A DNA stretch of 64,000 bases from Sulfitobacter mediterraneus (GTDB lineage: Bacteria > Pseudomonadota > Alphaproteobacteria > Rhodobacterales > Rhodobacteraceae), in the NCBI RefSeq assembly GCF_003054325.1, contig NZ_QBKU01000006.1:62001-126000 (forward strand), in the 5' to 3' direction. Below, piece by piece: positions 25,667 through 34,146 of this stretch (positions within the stretch are counted from its first letter, which is position 1; every line of letters begins with the position of its first letter). Both the position numbers and the translations under genes were made by a program. Below the pieces are notes generated by a model that worked only from the letters and a program-made list of their open reading frames with translations, was not told where the DNA came from and searched no databases.

Positions 25667-27375
25667 GCTAGGTTCTCTCCTTTGTTGATGGCCGCTTGCA
25701 CGGCGGCGATGTCTTCGGGGCTGAGCCCATAGTCTTTTGCGGCGGTCTCGGCCGAGATATAGCCGCGGGCCAGATCGCGTTTGACCAACGCCGGATCGCG
25801 CTGGGACGGATCGCCGTAGCCAGCACCGCCGGGGAAGGCCATCATCACCTTGCGGCCATGAGGCACAAATTGTTTGCCCTTGCCGTTCATTGTGCTGCCG
25901 TCATCCTGCGCAATCGTAGTGGGTGCGCCGGACGCGCCGCCACGGCGACCACGGGCCGGATGATCCACCCTGTCAAACATCGCCTGAATGTCAAACTCGT
26001 ATCCTTCTTGTGCGCCCACTTCCATGAATTGCCCCAGACCGCCCCGCTGTTTGCCCGCGCCGCCGCTGTCTTCGCGCAGTTCCTTGCGCCAGATGATCAC
26101 CGGGCCGACATGTTCGGTGGCCTCTACGGGCATGGTCATCACGCCCGAAGGGAAGGCCGTGGCGTTCAACCCGTCATGTTCGGGCCGTGCGCCTGATCCA
26201 CCAGAATTGAAGGTCAACACCTCGGACCGCCGCGCGCCTTTTGGCGCAGGGCCATCGCTGCGCGGGCGCAAGGAAACCTGGAAGTTACACAAACATCCGG
26301 CTCCTTCGGCGGGCACCAGATCCGGCAGGATCTTATCGAGCGCATCATAGACCGTATCAGGCACAAAATGCCCAACGATATGGCGCAGGGCCACGGGTGC
26401 GGGGTGCACCGCATTCACGATGGTATCTTCGGGCGCGGTGATCTCAAATGGTGCAAGTGAGGCCGCGTTGTTCGGGATCTCCGGCGCGATCGCGCATTTG
26501 AGCGCATAGCAGGCGTAGGCCTTGGTGTAGACCAGCGGGCAGTTGATGCCCTTTTTGTCGACGCCGGTGGTGCCGGTAAAATCAGACAGGATGCGATCCT
26601 CTTCGATACTGACCTTGACCCTAAGCGTGATCTGCGTGGCAAAGCCATCCACCGTCATCTCGCCCGAGGCGGATTTGCGCGGCAGGGCGTTGATCCGTTC
26701 CAATGTGGCACGGCGGGAGTTTTCGAGGATGAAACCGCCGATCCCGTCCAGATCGTCCAGATCGAATTCCTCCATCATCTCGGCCAGCCGGCGATGGCCA
26801 ATCTCGTTGCAGGTGGTCAGGGCAAAGATATCCCCGACCAATTGATCCGGCTCGCGCACGTTCCCGCGAATGATACGCACCAGCGTTTCATCCACCTCAC
26901 CGCCTGCGGCGAATTTCATGATGGGGATATACAGCCCCTCTTCGTAAACACTGGCCGCATCCGCGCCAAACCCTCGCCCGCCGATATCCACGATATGCGC
27001 GGTGCAGGCGAAGAACCCCACGATAACACCCTTGTGAAACGAGGGCGTGACCATGGTGATGTCATGCAGGTGGCCGGTGCCTTCCCATGGATCGTTGGTG
27101 ATATAGACATCACCCTCGATGATATTCTGGCGCCCTATCCGGCGAATGAAATGCGCAACCGCATCGGCCATCGCGTTAACATGCCCCGGCGTACCAGTGA
27201 CCGCCTGGGCCAGCATTTTGCCGTGGGTGTCATAGACCCCTGCCGACAAATCGCCCGCCTCGCGCACAGAGGTGGAAAACGCGGTGCGCACGAGCGCCTG
27301 CGCCTGTTCTTCGACCACCGAAATCAGGCGGTTCCACATGACCTGATAGGCGACGTTTGAATGTTGCTTTGCCAT
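25663..27375 (-). CDS. hyuB: Hydantoinase/oxoprolinase B subunit
   Basis: This 570-residue protein has the HyuB signatures RTAFSTSVREAGDLSAGVYD, GDVYITNDPWEGTGHLHD and HIVDIGGRGFG. It also has a DFTGTT core and a C-terminal GGAGYGDP motif. It forms the complex with HyuA that performs ATP-dependent hydrolysis of cyclic amides (5-oxoproline, N-methylhydantoin) or related carboxylations. It starts four bases after hyuA and overlaps the oxidase gene by four bases. Which cyclic amide is used cannot be told from sequence. Confidence 0.92.
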   Translation of the reverse strand: MAKQHSNVAYQVMWNRLISVVEEQAQALVRTAFSTSVREAGDLSAGVYDTHGKMLAQAVTGTPGHVNAMADAVAHFIRRIGRQNIIEGDVYITNDPWEGTGHLHDITMVTPSFHKGVIVGFFACTAHIVDIGGRGFGADAASVYEEGLYIPIMKFAAGGEVDETLVRIIRGNVREPDQLVGDIFALTTCNEIGHRRLAEMMEEFDLDDLDGIGGFILENSRRATLERINALPRKSASGEMTVDGFATQITLRVKVSIEEDRILSDFTGTTGVDKKGINCPLVYTKAYACYALKCAIAPEIPNNAASLAPFEITAPEDTIVNAVHPAPVALRHIVGHFVPDTVYDALDKILPDLVPAEGAGCLCNFQVSLRPRSDGPAPKGARRSEVLTFNSGGSGARPEHDGLNATAFPSGVMTMPVEATEHVGPVIIWRKELREDSGGAGKQRGGLGQFMEVGAQEGYEFDIQAMFDRVDHPARGRRGGASGAPTTIAQDDGSTMNGKGKQFVPHGRKVMMAFPGGAGYGDPSQRDPALVKRDLARGYISAETAAKDYGLSPEDIAAVQAAINKGENLA

Positions 27376-27379
27376 GGGT

Positions 27380-29458
27380 TTACCCTTTCACGCTTACGTC
27401 GATGCAGCCGTCAGGCTGACGAATAGCCTTGCGGCTGGAGGGGATGATGATGGTGGTTTCATCCTCGGTCACGGCGGCGGGGCCTGCGATCTCTGCCCCT
27501 TCGGCCATTTGGTCGCGCAGGACCACGGCCGCATCCTGATAGGCGGATTTGGCCGGGTCGAACATCTGGCGGCGTCCGGCAACCGGTGCATCGCCCGCAG
27601 GCTGTGCCATGGCTATTTGTGCCACCTGTTCAGGCGGGGTTGTCGCGTTGACGGACCAAACAGTGATCTCGATATCAAGTCCGGCCACCTTGCGGCCGAA
27701 CAGCTTGACGTAGTCTTCTTCAAACCGCGCCTCGAATGTGGCGGCATCTGGGGTCATCGCTTGATCTTCGGTCAGGACAATCGGGATTTCCCAGCCTTGA
27801 CCAGCATAGCGCATGTAGACTTTGAATTCTGACAGGATCGGCGCGTTTGCATCGCAGTTGCGGACAAATCCTGTTGCCTCGGCCTTGAGCTCTGACAACA
27901 GGCTTTGGATCTTGGGCGCGTCAAAGTCCGACAGTTTCATATAGACGGAACGGTTTGCTTCAAAGCTGAAGGGCGCCCGCAAGAACCCGATGGCAGAGCC
28001 GACCCCGGCCCCCGGCGGCACCAAAAGACGATCCACGCCCAGTTTCTCACACAGCCGTCCGGCGTGCAGTGGGGCCGCACCGCCAAAGGCGATCATCGTG
28101 TATTCGCTAAGGTCTTCGCCGTTCTCAACCGCATGCACGCGGGCGGCGTTGGCCATGTTTTCATCGACCACCTCTGCCAGTCCAAATGCGGCGGTGGCGG
28201 CATCCATATCCAGAACCTCGCCCAGAACGCTGGACAATGCCCCTTCGGAGCTGGCGGTTTCGAGCTGGATCGACCCACCGGCAAAATTGTCCGGATCCAG
28301 CTTGCCCAAAACCAGATCGGCGTCCGTCACCGCAGGTTTGTTACCGCCGCGCCCGTAACAGGCTGGTCCCGGCTCGGACCCTGCACTTTCGGGGCCGACG
28401 CGGATTTGGCGCATGCTGTCCACATGGGCCAGACTGCCACCGCCCGCGCCAATCTCGACCATGTCGATCACCGGGATAGAAATTGGCATGCCCGACCCTT
28501 TTTTGAATCGGTAGGTCCGCGCCACTTCAAACACGCGGCTGGTTTTGGGCGTCTGATCCTTGATCAAGCAAATCTTGGCCGTGGTGCCGCCCATGTCGAA
28601 CGACAACACCTTGTCCAAGCCATAACGCGCCGCGATATGGGCCGCAAAAACCGCCCCACCTGCAGGACCGGATTCGACCAAACGCACCGGGAATTCTGCC
28701 GCGTTTTCGATGGAGATAATTCCGCCCCCGGAATGCATCAGGAAGATGTTGCAGCTGACGCCCTCATCGCGCAAACGTCCTTCCAGACGGCCCAGATAGG
28801 ACTTCATCAGAGGTTTGATGTAGGCGTTGGCGACCACGGTGTTGAACCGCTCATATTCGCGCATCTGCGGCGAGACCTCACAAGACAGCGAAATCATCGC
28901 GCCGGGCATCTTTTCTGCCACCACCTCGGCCACCAGCCGTTCGTGATCGCCATTGAGATAGGAATGCATCAAACCAATGGCGACACTGTCATAGCCCGCC
29001 GCTGCGATCTGATCGACGACTGCCTCAACTTCAGTCCGGTCCAGCGGGATCAGCACTGCGCCGCGGGCATCCACACGTTCCGGCACGGTAAAGCGGCACT
29101 GCCGCGGCAAAAGCGGTTCTGGCAGGTTCAGGTTCAGATCGTATTGTTCGAACCGGCTTTCGGTGCGCATCTCGATCACATCCCGAAACCCCTGGGTGGT
29201 GATCAGCGCCGTCTTGGCCCCGCGCCGTTCGATCAGCGCATTGGTGGCCAAGGTTGTGCCGTGGATGATCTGGCCGATATCGGACGGGGCAATCCCGGCC
29301 TTGGTGCAAACTTGATGCATCCCATCGATAATGGCGTTCTCCGGCGCGGCGTAGGTGGTCAGCACCTTGGTGGAATATGGGCTGCCGTCCACCTCAAGCA
29401 CCACGTCGGTAAAGGTGCCGCCAATGTCTACGCCCAGTCGAATCGCATTCTGTGTCAT
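27380..29458 (-). CDS. hyuA: Hydantoinase/oxoprolinase A subunit
   Basis: This 692-residue HyuA protein has an actin-like ATPase phosphate loop (GVDIGGTFTDVVLE), GTTLATNALIERRGAKTAL, the DMGGTTAKICLI motif and GSEPGPACYGRGG. It hydrolyses ATP to drive opening of the amide ring with HyuB. It is the first gene of the seven-gene operon. A gap of about 100 bases without a strong terminator separates it from the LysR gene, which is on the same strand. Confidence 0.92.
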   Translation of the reverse strand: MTQNAIRLGVDIGGTFTDVVLEVDGSPYSTKVLTTYAAPENAIIDGMHQVCTKAGIAPSDIGQIIHGTTLATNALIERRGAKTALITTQGFRDVIEMRTESRFEQYDLNLNLPEPLLPRQCRFTVPERVDARGAVLIPLDRTEVEAVVDQIAAAGYDSVAIGLMHSYLNGDHERLVAEVVAEKMPGAMISLSCEVSPQMREYERFNTVVANAYIKPLMKSYLGRLEGRLRDEGVSCNIFLMHSGGGIISIENAAEFPVRLVESGPAGGAVFAAHIAARYGLDKVLSFDMGGTTAKICLIKDQTPKTSRVFEVARTYRFKKGSGMPISIPVIDMVEIGAGGGSLAHVDSMRQIRVGPESAGSEPGPACYGRGGNKPAVTDADLVLGKLDPDNFAGGSIQLETASSEGALSSVLGEVLDMDAATAAFGLAEVVDENMANAARVHAVENGEDLSEYTMIAFGGAAPLHAGRLCEKLGVDRLLVPPGAGVGSAIGFLRAPFSFEANRSVYMKLSDFDAPKIQSLLSELKAEATGFVRNCDANAPILSEFKVYMRYAGQGWEIPIVLTEDQAMTPDAATFEARFEEDYVKLFGRKVAGLDIEITVWSVNATTPPEQVAQIAMAQPAGDAPVAGRRQMFDPAKSAYQDAAVVLRDQMAEGAEIAGPAAVTEDETTIIIPSSRKAIRQPDGCIDVSVKG

Positions 29459-29560
29459 CTGTCCAACCTGATTGATTTTCCGCAGCGTAGCGGGGGGAGG
29501 CGGATCAAATCCAATTCTTATTTCCGATAGGAGTGATAGATTTTTGTGATCCTTCTGGCC

Positions 29561-30490
29561 TTAGAAAACCACCGCTTCGGCCTCGGCACGGATGTAATCC
29601 TCCGAGATACGTCCGGCGATGGCGGCGGCCTCTTGAACATATTGCGCCACTTTGCCCGCCTGATAACGGGCGGCAAAGCGCAGGGGTGCCGGGGTCCAGT
29701 CCACCTGCAACTGCCGCAATGGTGCGCCGCCTGCCTCCGCTGTGACCAAGGCCCTTGGCAGGACCGCAACGCCAAGGCCATCACGGGCCATTTTTACACA
29801 AGACGACAGGCTGTTTGACGGCACGATCCGCCCCTTCGGCAGCCCTTGTTGGTCAGCATATTCATTCAGCGCGATGGAGGCTTGCGTGTCCCGCGCTGGG
29901 GTCAGGATGCCTGCTTCCAAAAGGTCACCAACACCATATTGCCCGCCTTCCTCAAATGTCAGTGACGCACCGCAAACCCAGACATAGGGGTATTGCCCCA
30001 ATTCCGTGATGCCCGTGGCGCTGGATGTGAAGGGCGCGGTCTGGATCGCCAGATCCAGCGCGTTTTTGGTCAAGGCAATATCAAGGTTGCGTGACAGATC
30101 CACCGTCAGTTCCACGCTTACACTGGGATAGGCGTCCTTGAGGCTGAGCAGAAAGCTATGCAGCCACGTGCAGGCCACCAGTTCCGTGACACCTAGGCGC
30201 AGGCGGTCTTGAATGAGATCGGGCCGCTTTGCCACCGTGATCAGCCCCTCGGCCTCATGCAGCACCCGGCGGGCCGCTTGCACGATCTCGGTGCCTTTGT
30301 CCGTCAATTGCACCGATCCGGCATTGCGCAACATCAAGGTGGTGCCCAGGGTCGCTTCCAATCCGGCAATCCGGGCGGAAATGTTCGGCTGTGTGGTGTT
30401 CAGATGTGCCGCCGCTTTGCGAAAACTGCCCAGATCAGCCACCCAGATCAGGGCTTCGAGCTGTTTGAGGGTAAAGGTGTTTCCGATCAT
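29561..30490 (-). CDS. LysR-family transcriptional regulator
   Basis: This is a 309-residue protein with an N-terminal LysR helix-turn-helix. TLKQLEALIWVADLGSFRKAA and LNTTQPNISARIAGLE are clearly recognisable. A periplasmic-binding-protein-like effector domain occupies about residues 90-300. I chose the ATG at 30490 because the family pattern starts there; the frame is open back to 30598. It lies upstream of hyuA on the same strand and divergent from the SoxG-like gene, so it could control either. A dyad ATTC-N8-GAAT at 30607-30622 lies in the intergenic region. Confidence 0.88.
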   Translation of the reverse strand: MIGNTFTLKQLEALIWVADLGSFRKAAAHLNTTQPNISARIAGLEATLGTTLMLRNAGSVQLTDKGTEIVQAARRVLHEAEGLITVAKRPDLIQDRLRLGVTELVACTWLHSFLLSLKDAYPSVSVELTVDLSRNLDIALTKNALDLAIQTAPFTSSATGITELGQYPYVWVCGASLTFEEGGQYGVGDLLEAGILTPARDTQASIALNEYADQQGLPKGRIVPSNSLSSCVKMARDGLGVAVLPRALVTAEAGGAPLRQLQVDWTPAPLRFAARYQAGKVAQYVQEAAAIAGRISEDYIRAEAEAVVF

Positions 30491-30639
30491 CACGGGGCCT
30501 TGGGTTGCGGACGCGGCGGAGCGTACCCATGCAGACAAGCCTTTGCAGGCAGGCAAAGTCAACTGCGCCCGTGCTATCGCTTGATTAATCCGAAACAACC
30601 CATCATATTCATACTATCGAATTTTTGCGGAGGTATCAG
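30491..30639. promoter_or_regulatory. Divergent promoter region, LysR and SoxG-like genes
   Basis: This 149-base region separates the LysR gene and the rightward metallo-beta-lactamase gene. It holds an AT-rich stretch with an ATTC-N8-GAAT dyad (30607-30622), close to the T-N11-A type of LysR site, and a GGAGG ribosome site at 30629-30633 for the rightward gene. No clear -35/-10 pair was resolved. Confidence 0.35.
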
Positions 30640-31557
30640 ATGGCGCTTTCTCGACGCGATTTTGTGGCAGGCGGTGCGGGCCTGATGGCTAGCGCGGCAT
30701 TCGGGGTACGACCCGGCCCCGCCTTTGCCCAGATTGATCTGGGGGACATCCGCCTGGATGTGGTCAGTGACGGGTCTTTGACCCTGCCGGGCGGTTTCAT
30801 TTTTGATCCGATGCCGCAGGATGAACTGGCCCCGATCATCGAACGCTTCGATCTGTCTGCGGATGTTTTGACGCCGCCGTGCAATGTGACCTTAATGCGC
30901 AGCGGCGATCGTGTGGTCTTGTTTGATGTTGGCTCGGGCCCGGATTTTGCCCCCAATGCGGGCACGCTTCTGACCTCTCTAGAGGCATTGCGGGTCACGC
31001 CAGAAGATGTGACCGATGTGGTGTTTACCCATGCGCATCCTGATCATCTTTGGGGGCTGCTGGATGATTTTGACGATCCACTGTTCAGCAATGCCAGCTA
31101 CATGATCGGGAAAACCGAGTGGGATTATTGGATGGACCCCAACACCGTTGATACCATTGGCGATGCGCGCGCGTCCTTTGCCGTGGGGGCACAGCGGCGG
31201 CTTGAGATGATCGAAGACAGCATCGCCTTTTTCAAAGACGGAGAAGAGATATTGCCCGGTGTTGCGGCGCGGGCCACCTTTGGTCATACCCCCGGCCACA
31301 TGGCATTTGAGGTGCGATCGGGCAGCAACGCGGTGATGATCCTTGGTGATTGTATAGGCAATCATCACGTCGCCTTTGCCCGGCCTGACTGGCGATCAGG
31401 ATCGGATCAGGATCAGGATCTCGCCGCGCAAACCCGCGTTGCGTTGATGGATCAACTGGCCGCAGAACAGATGCAGGTCATCGGTTACCACCTGCCCCAA
31501 GGTGCGGGATATGTCGAAAAAGGCTCAGACGGTTACACATTTACAGGACAGATATAA
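30640..31557 (+). CDS. Tat-exported MBL-fold hydrolase, SoxG-like
   Basis: This 305-residue protein has a Tat signal (LSRRDFVAGGAG, cleavage near FAQ at about residue 32) and a complete metallo-beta-lactamase core. That core contains VVFTHAHPDHLWGLL (HxHxDH), FGHTPGHM and ILGDC. Paracoccus-type sox loci carry two such periplasmic proteins, SoxG and SoxH, thought to be thiol hydrolases. Here the gene sits next to a SoxH-like gene and beside the sox cluster, so SoxG is the best match. The ATG at 30640 has GGAGG at ideal spacing. Confidence 0.78.
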   Translation: MALSRRDFVAGGAGLMASAAFGVRPGPAFAQIDLGDIRLDVVSDGSLTLPGGFIFDPMPQDELAPIIERFDLSADVLTPPCNVTLMRSGDRVVLFDVGSGPDFAPNAGTLLTSLEALRVTPEDVTDVVFTHAHPDHLWGLLDDFDDPLFSNASYMIGKTEWDYWMDPNTVDTIGDARASFAVGAQRRLEMIEDSIAFFKDGEEILPGVAARATFGHTPGHMAFEVRSGSNAVMILGDCIGNHHVAFARPDWRSGSDQDQDLAAQTRVALMDQLAAEQMQVIGYHLPQGAGYVEKGSDGYTFTGQI

Positions 31558-32504
31558 TGCTGCGTTCACTGCTCATTTCCACATGCATTTTGGCCGGGGC
31601 CGCACAGGCCAGCGAGGACATTGCAGATCAATATCCCGGCTCCATGCTGTATTCCAAACCGGTGGAGTTCATCCCCGGTATTTATTCTGCCATCGGGGCC
31701 ACTGCGCCGCCCACTTATGACAACGCCGGGCACAACAACAACCTCAGCTTTATCGTGACAGGCGACGGCGTTGTGGTGATCAATGGCGGCGCCTCCTACC
31801 TGCTGGCCGAGGCGCTGCACAAAGAGATCAAGGCGCTGACAGATCAACCCGTCAAGCTGGTGCTGAATGAAAACGGTCAAGGGCATGCGATGCTGGGCAA
31901 TTCCTATTGGGCCGATCAAGGCGTCAAGATTGTCGCCCACGTGGATGCCGCCCATGAGATTGAGGAATACGGCGGTGCCAGCCTGCGGGCACATCAGAAC
32001 CGTCTTTTGGAACGCGCTGATCAGACCCGCGTGGTGATGCCGGATGAGACATTTGAAGACAGCTATCCGATTTCCATGGGCGGTATGGAGATTGAGGCGC
32101 GGTATCTTGGCCCCGCACACAGCCCCGGCGATATCGTGGTCTGGTTGCCTGCGCTAAGTCTGGTGATTTCCGGCGATATGGCCTTTCACGAACGGATGTT
32201 GCCGATCTTTGAACACACCTATACCGCCGATTGGCTTGAGACTTGGGACACCGAATTTGAAGCATTGGGCGCAACCTATGTGATCCCCGGCCATGGCCAT
32301 CCGACCAACATGGATCAGGTGCGGCGCTATACCAAAGGGTATCTGGAATACCTGCGCGGGAAGGTTGGCGCGCATCTGGAAGACGGCGGCGATCTGGCTG
32401 AGGCTTATTACGTGGATCAATCGCCCTATGCGCATCTTGATACGTTCGAAGAGCTGGCGACCAAGAACGCAGGCCGGGTCTATGAGCAGATGGAATTTGA
32501 ATAG
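31557..32504 (+). CDS. soxH: SoxH-like MBL-fold protein with degenerate metal motif
   Basis: This 315-residue protein has a Sec signal peptide (about residues 1-18, AQA-S). Its fold and length match SoxH. The canonical HxHxDH position reads E-N-G-Q-G-H (within LNENGQGHAMLGN, near residues 104-114), so only the last His remains. Later motifs GPAHSPGDIVVW, ISGDM and IPGHGHP are kept. It therefore may bind a single metal or none. The start overlaps the SoxG-like stop (TAATG). It converges with the second soxT-like gene across a hairpin. Confidence 0.78.
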   Translation: MLRSLLISTCILAGAAQASEDIADQYPGSMLYSKPVEFIPGIYSAIGATAPPTYDNAGHNNNLSFIVTGDGVVVINGGASYLLAEALHKEIKALTDQPVKLVLNENGQGHAMLGNSYWADQGVKIVAHVDAAHEIEEYGGASLRAHQNRLLERADQTRVVMPDETFEDSYPISMGGMEIEARYLGPAHSPGDIVVWLPALSLVISGDMAFHERMLPIFEHTYTADWLETWDTEFEALGATYVIPGHGHPTNMDQVRRYTKGYLEYLRGKVGAHLEDGGDLAEAYYVDQSPYAHLDTFEELATKNAGRVYEQMEFE

Positions 32505-32512
32505 GCTCTGAT

Positions 32513-32535
32513 GGCCGCCTGCGCTTCAGGCGGCC
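32513..32535. terminator. Hairpin between convergent soxH-like and soxT-like genes
   Basis: A perfect 9-bp stem (GGCCGCCTG / CAGGCGGCC) with a 5-base loop lies eight bases after the soxH-like stop and overlaps the last codons of the soxT-like gene. There is no T-tract, so it may protect the 3' ends of both transcripts or terminate weakly. Confidence 0.6.
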
Positions 32536-33590
32536 AAGGCCACCCGGCGGCGCAGTAAGGTGTGGGTGGCCATTGCCCCCAGCCACATGCAGAAGACAGC
32601 GACCCATGCCGTGATCGCAAAGATCGACCCGCCCGACATGCCCGCACCCACCGCACAGCCTCCAGCAAGCATGCTGCCAAAACCCATCAAAACAGCGCCC
32701 AGCAAATAGCGCTCCATTGGCGTGTCAGGGCCAAACCGTTCGATCCTGATTTCGCGGCTGAGCAGCGCCATCAATCCAGCGCCCGCAAAAACCCCCGGCA
32801 CCAGCCCGACGCCAAAGCCAAGTGGCAGGTCGGGCGCATTGACCAACCCCATCAAAGTGTCTGTCGATGGTCCGGTGAAGGTGACAGACGATACAGGCAC
32901 CACATCAAACGAAGTCTGCGATATGGCATAGGTCAAAGCCCAGCCCAGTGCCACAGCTGCGCCAACACCGGCAGCGGCAAAGATGCGGCTGAACTGCACC
33001 TGTGTCCGCCTTGCCAAGACCAGCCCGCTGAGCAAGGCCAGCGCCGCCGCTATGGCTGCCAGGCCTGCACTCAACCCCAATTGGATCAGCATGTTCCGCG
33101 CCTCGCCGCCCTCAACCAACCACAGCACCGTCAAGCTTTCGCGAGCAGGTGACAGAACCCCCCGCAGGGAGGCCTGCGCGACCAGCGTCAACACCAACCC
33201 GGTCAGGATCGCCCGCATATTGCCGGTTGCCGACAACACCAACAAACGACTGGCACAGCCCCGCGCAAGGATCATGCCTGCGCCAAACATCAAACCGCCG
33301 ATGATCGCGCCAGACATGCTGCCGGTGGCGGCGAGTTGCCGCGCGTTTGACACGTCCAAGAGGCCAAACGCCACGGCGCCCTGCACCAGCATTACCGCCG
33401 CCGAAAACGCAATCAGCCAGATCGACAACCGCGATCCAAACCGCCCCTCGGCGACTTCGGCGGTAGCGGCGCGCAGGCAAAACTGGGAATGTTGGGCGGC
33501 CATGCCAAAGATCACGCCAGTGATCGCACCGGCCATCATCAACACAGCCGGATCGCCAAAGCGGTCGATCAGGGCCTCTAACATGGGCAA
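32526..33590 (-). CDS. YeeE/YedE-family transporter, second SoxT-like protein
   Basis: This is a 354-residue integral membrane protein with about nine to ten helices. It shows the family motifs around conserved cysteines: HSQFCLRAA, GAGMILARGCASRLLVL and GSMLAGGCAVGAGMSGGS. This matches the YeeE/TsuA and SoxT group that imports thiosulfate through cysteine relays. It is the second such gene in the window; the other is at 44768-45823 beside soxR. The two differ in sequence, so this is not a recent duplication. It lies at the distal end of the sox cluster after the DUF302 gene. Confidence 0.87.
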   Translation of the reverse strand: MPMLEALIDRFGDPAVLMMAGAITGVIFGMAAQHSQFCLRAATAEVAEGRFGSRLSIWLIAFSAAVMLVQGAVAFGLLDVSNARQLAATGSMSGAIIGGLMFGAGMILARGCASRLLVLSATGNMRAILTGLVLTLVAQASLRGVLSPARESLTVLWLVEGGEARNMLIQLGLSAGLAAIAAALALLSGLVLARRTQVQFSRIFAAAGVGAAVALGWALTYAISQTSFDVVPVSSVTFTGPSTDTLMGLVNAPDLPLGFGVGLVPGVFAGAGLMALLSREIRIERFGPDTPMERYLLGAVLMGFGSMLAGGCAVGAGMSGGSIFAITAWVAVFCMWLGAMATHTLLRRRVALAA

Positions 33591-33623
33591 TCCTCGGACA
33601 GATCAGTGGTTACAGATGCGCGA

Positions 33624-34061
33624 TCACTCGCCAACCGCTTCGCGGACGATGTCATCCAACAGGCTTTGCACCTCTTGCATCGGGCCGTCAGGATAGTTGC
33701 GATATCCGACAGAGACCTTGCCGTCCTTGTCGGTGACAAAGATACCGTATGGGCAATGGGCGATGTTCATCGGATCGGCCTCCATCACCTTGCGGGACAG
33801 AACGGCCGAGCAGAACAAAAAGATATCCGCGCCGTCAAAGATTGTGACATCGCTGCCTACATCCGCGCCGGTGCGGTTCAGCATCTCGCCAGTGTGGCTG
33901 ACATAGTCGATGACCAGGCCGCGCCCGACGATGGCGCTTTCGACGCTAAAGGTGGCATCGTCAAAGCTGCCGTCAAAGTCATAGACAGTGGACAATGTGT
34001 CAGCATGTGCAGTGACGGCCATAGAGGCGGCAAACAAGCCTGCGATAAATGTGTTTTTCAT
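33624..34061 (-). CDS. DUF302 periplasmic protein
   Basis: This 145-residue protein has a Sec signal (cleavage after AHA, about residue 20). The DUF302 domain contains FSVESAIVGRGLVIDYVSHTGEML, MNIAHCPYGIFVTDKDG and VGYRNYP. Two cysteines (FLFCSAV, AHCPYG) remain in the mature part. DUF302 genes often accompany sox clusters, but the function is unknown. It lies between soxF and the second soxT-like gene and is separated from soxF by a very strong hairpin, so it may be expressed at a different level. Confidence 0.82.
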   Translation of the reverse strand: MKNTFIAGLFAASMAVTAHADTLSTVYDFDGSFDDATFSVESAIVGRGLVIDYVSHTGEMLNRTGADVGSDVTIFDGADIFLFCSAVLSRKVMEADPMNIAHCPYGIFVTDKDGKVSVGYRNYPDGPMQEVQSLLDDIVREAVGE

Positions 34062-34103
34062 GGATTGATCCCCTTTTCTCAGGGCCAGATTACCATATCC
34101 TTT

Positions 34104-34139
34104 GCTGCCGGGCTTTGACCCTGATCAAAGCCCGGCAGC
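34104..34139 (-). terminator. Perfect 15-bp hairpin between soxF and the DUF302 gene
   Basis: GCTGCCGGGCTTTGA and its exact complement surround a 6-base loop just after the soxF stop. No T-tract follows on the minus strand. It is probably a partial terminator or an RNA-processing and stability element at the end of the main sox transcript. Confidence 0.65.
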
Positions 34140-34146
34140 TTGTAAA

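Noticed and set aside
27905..29530. A 541-codon open frame on the plus strand
   Set aside because: It is antisense to hyuA, whose actin-like ATPase motifs are unmistakable. No ribosome site or domain was seen.
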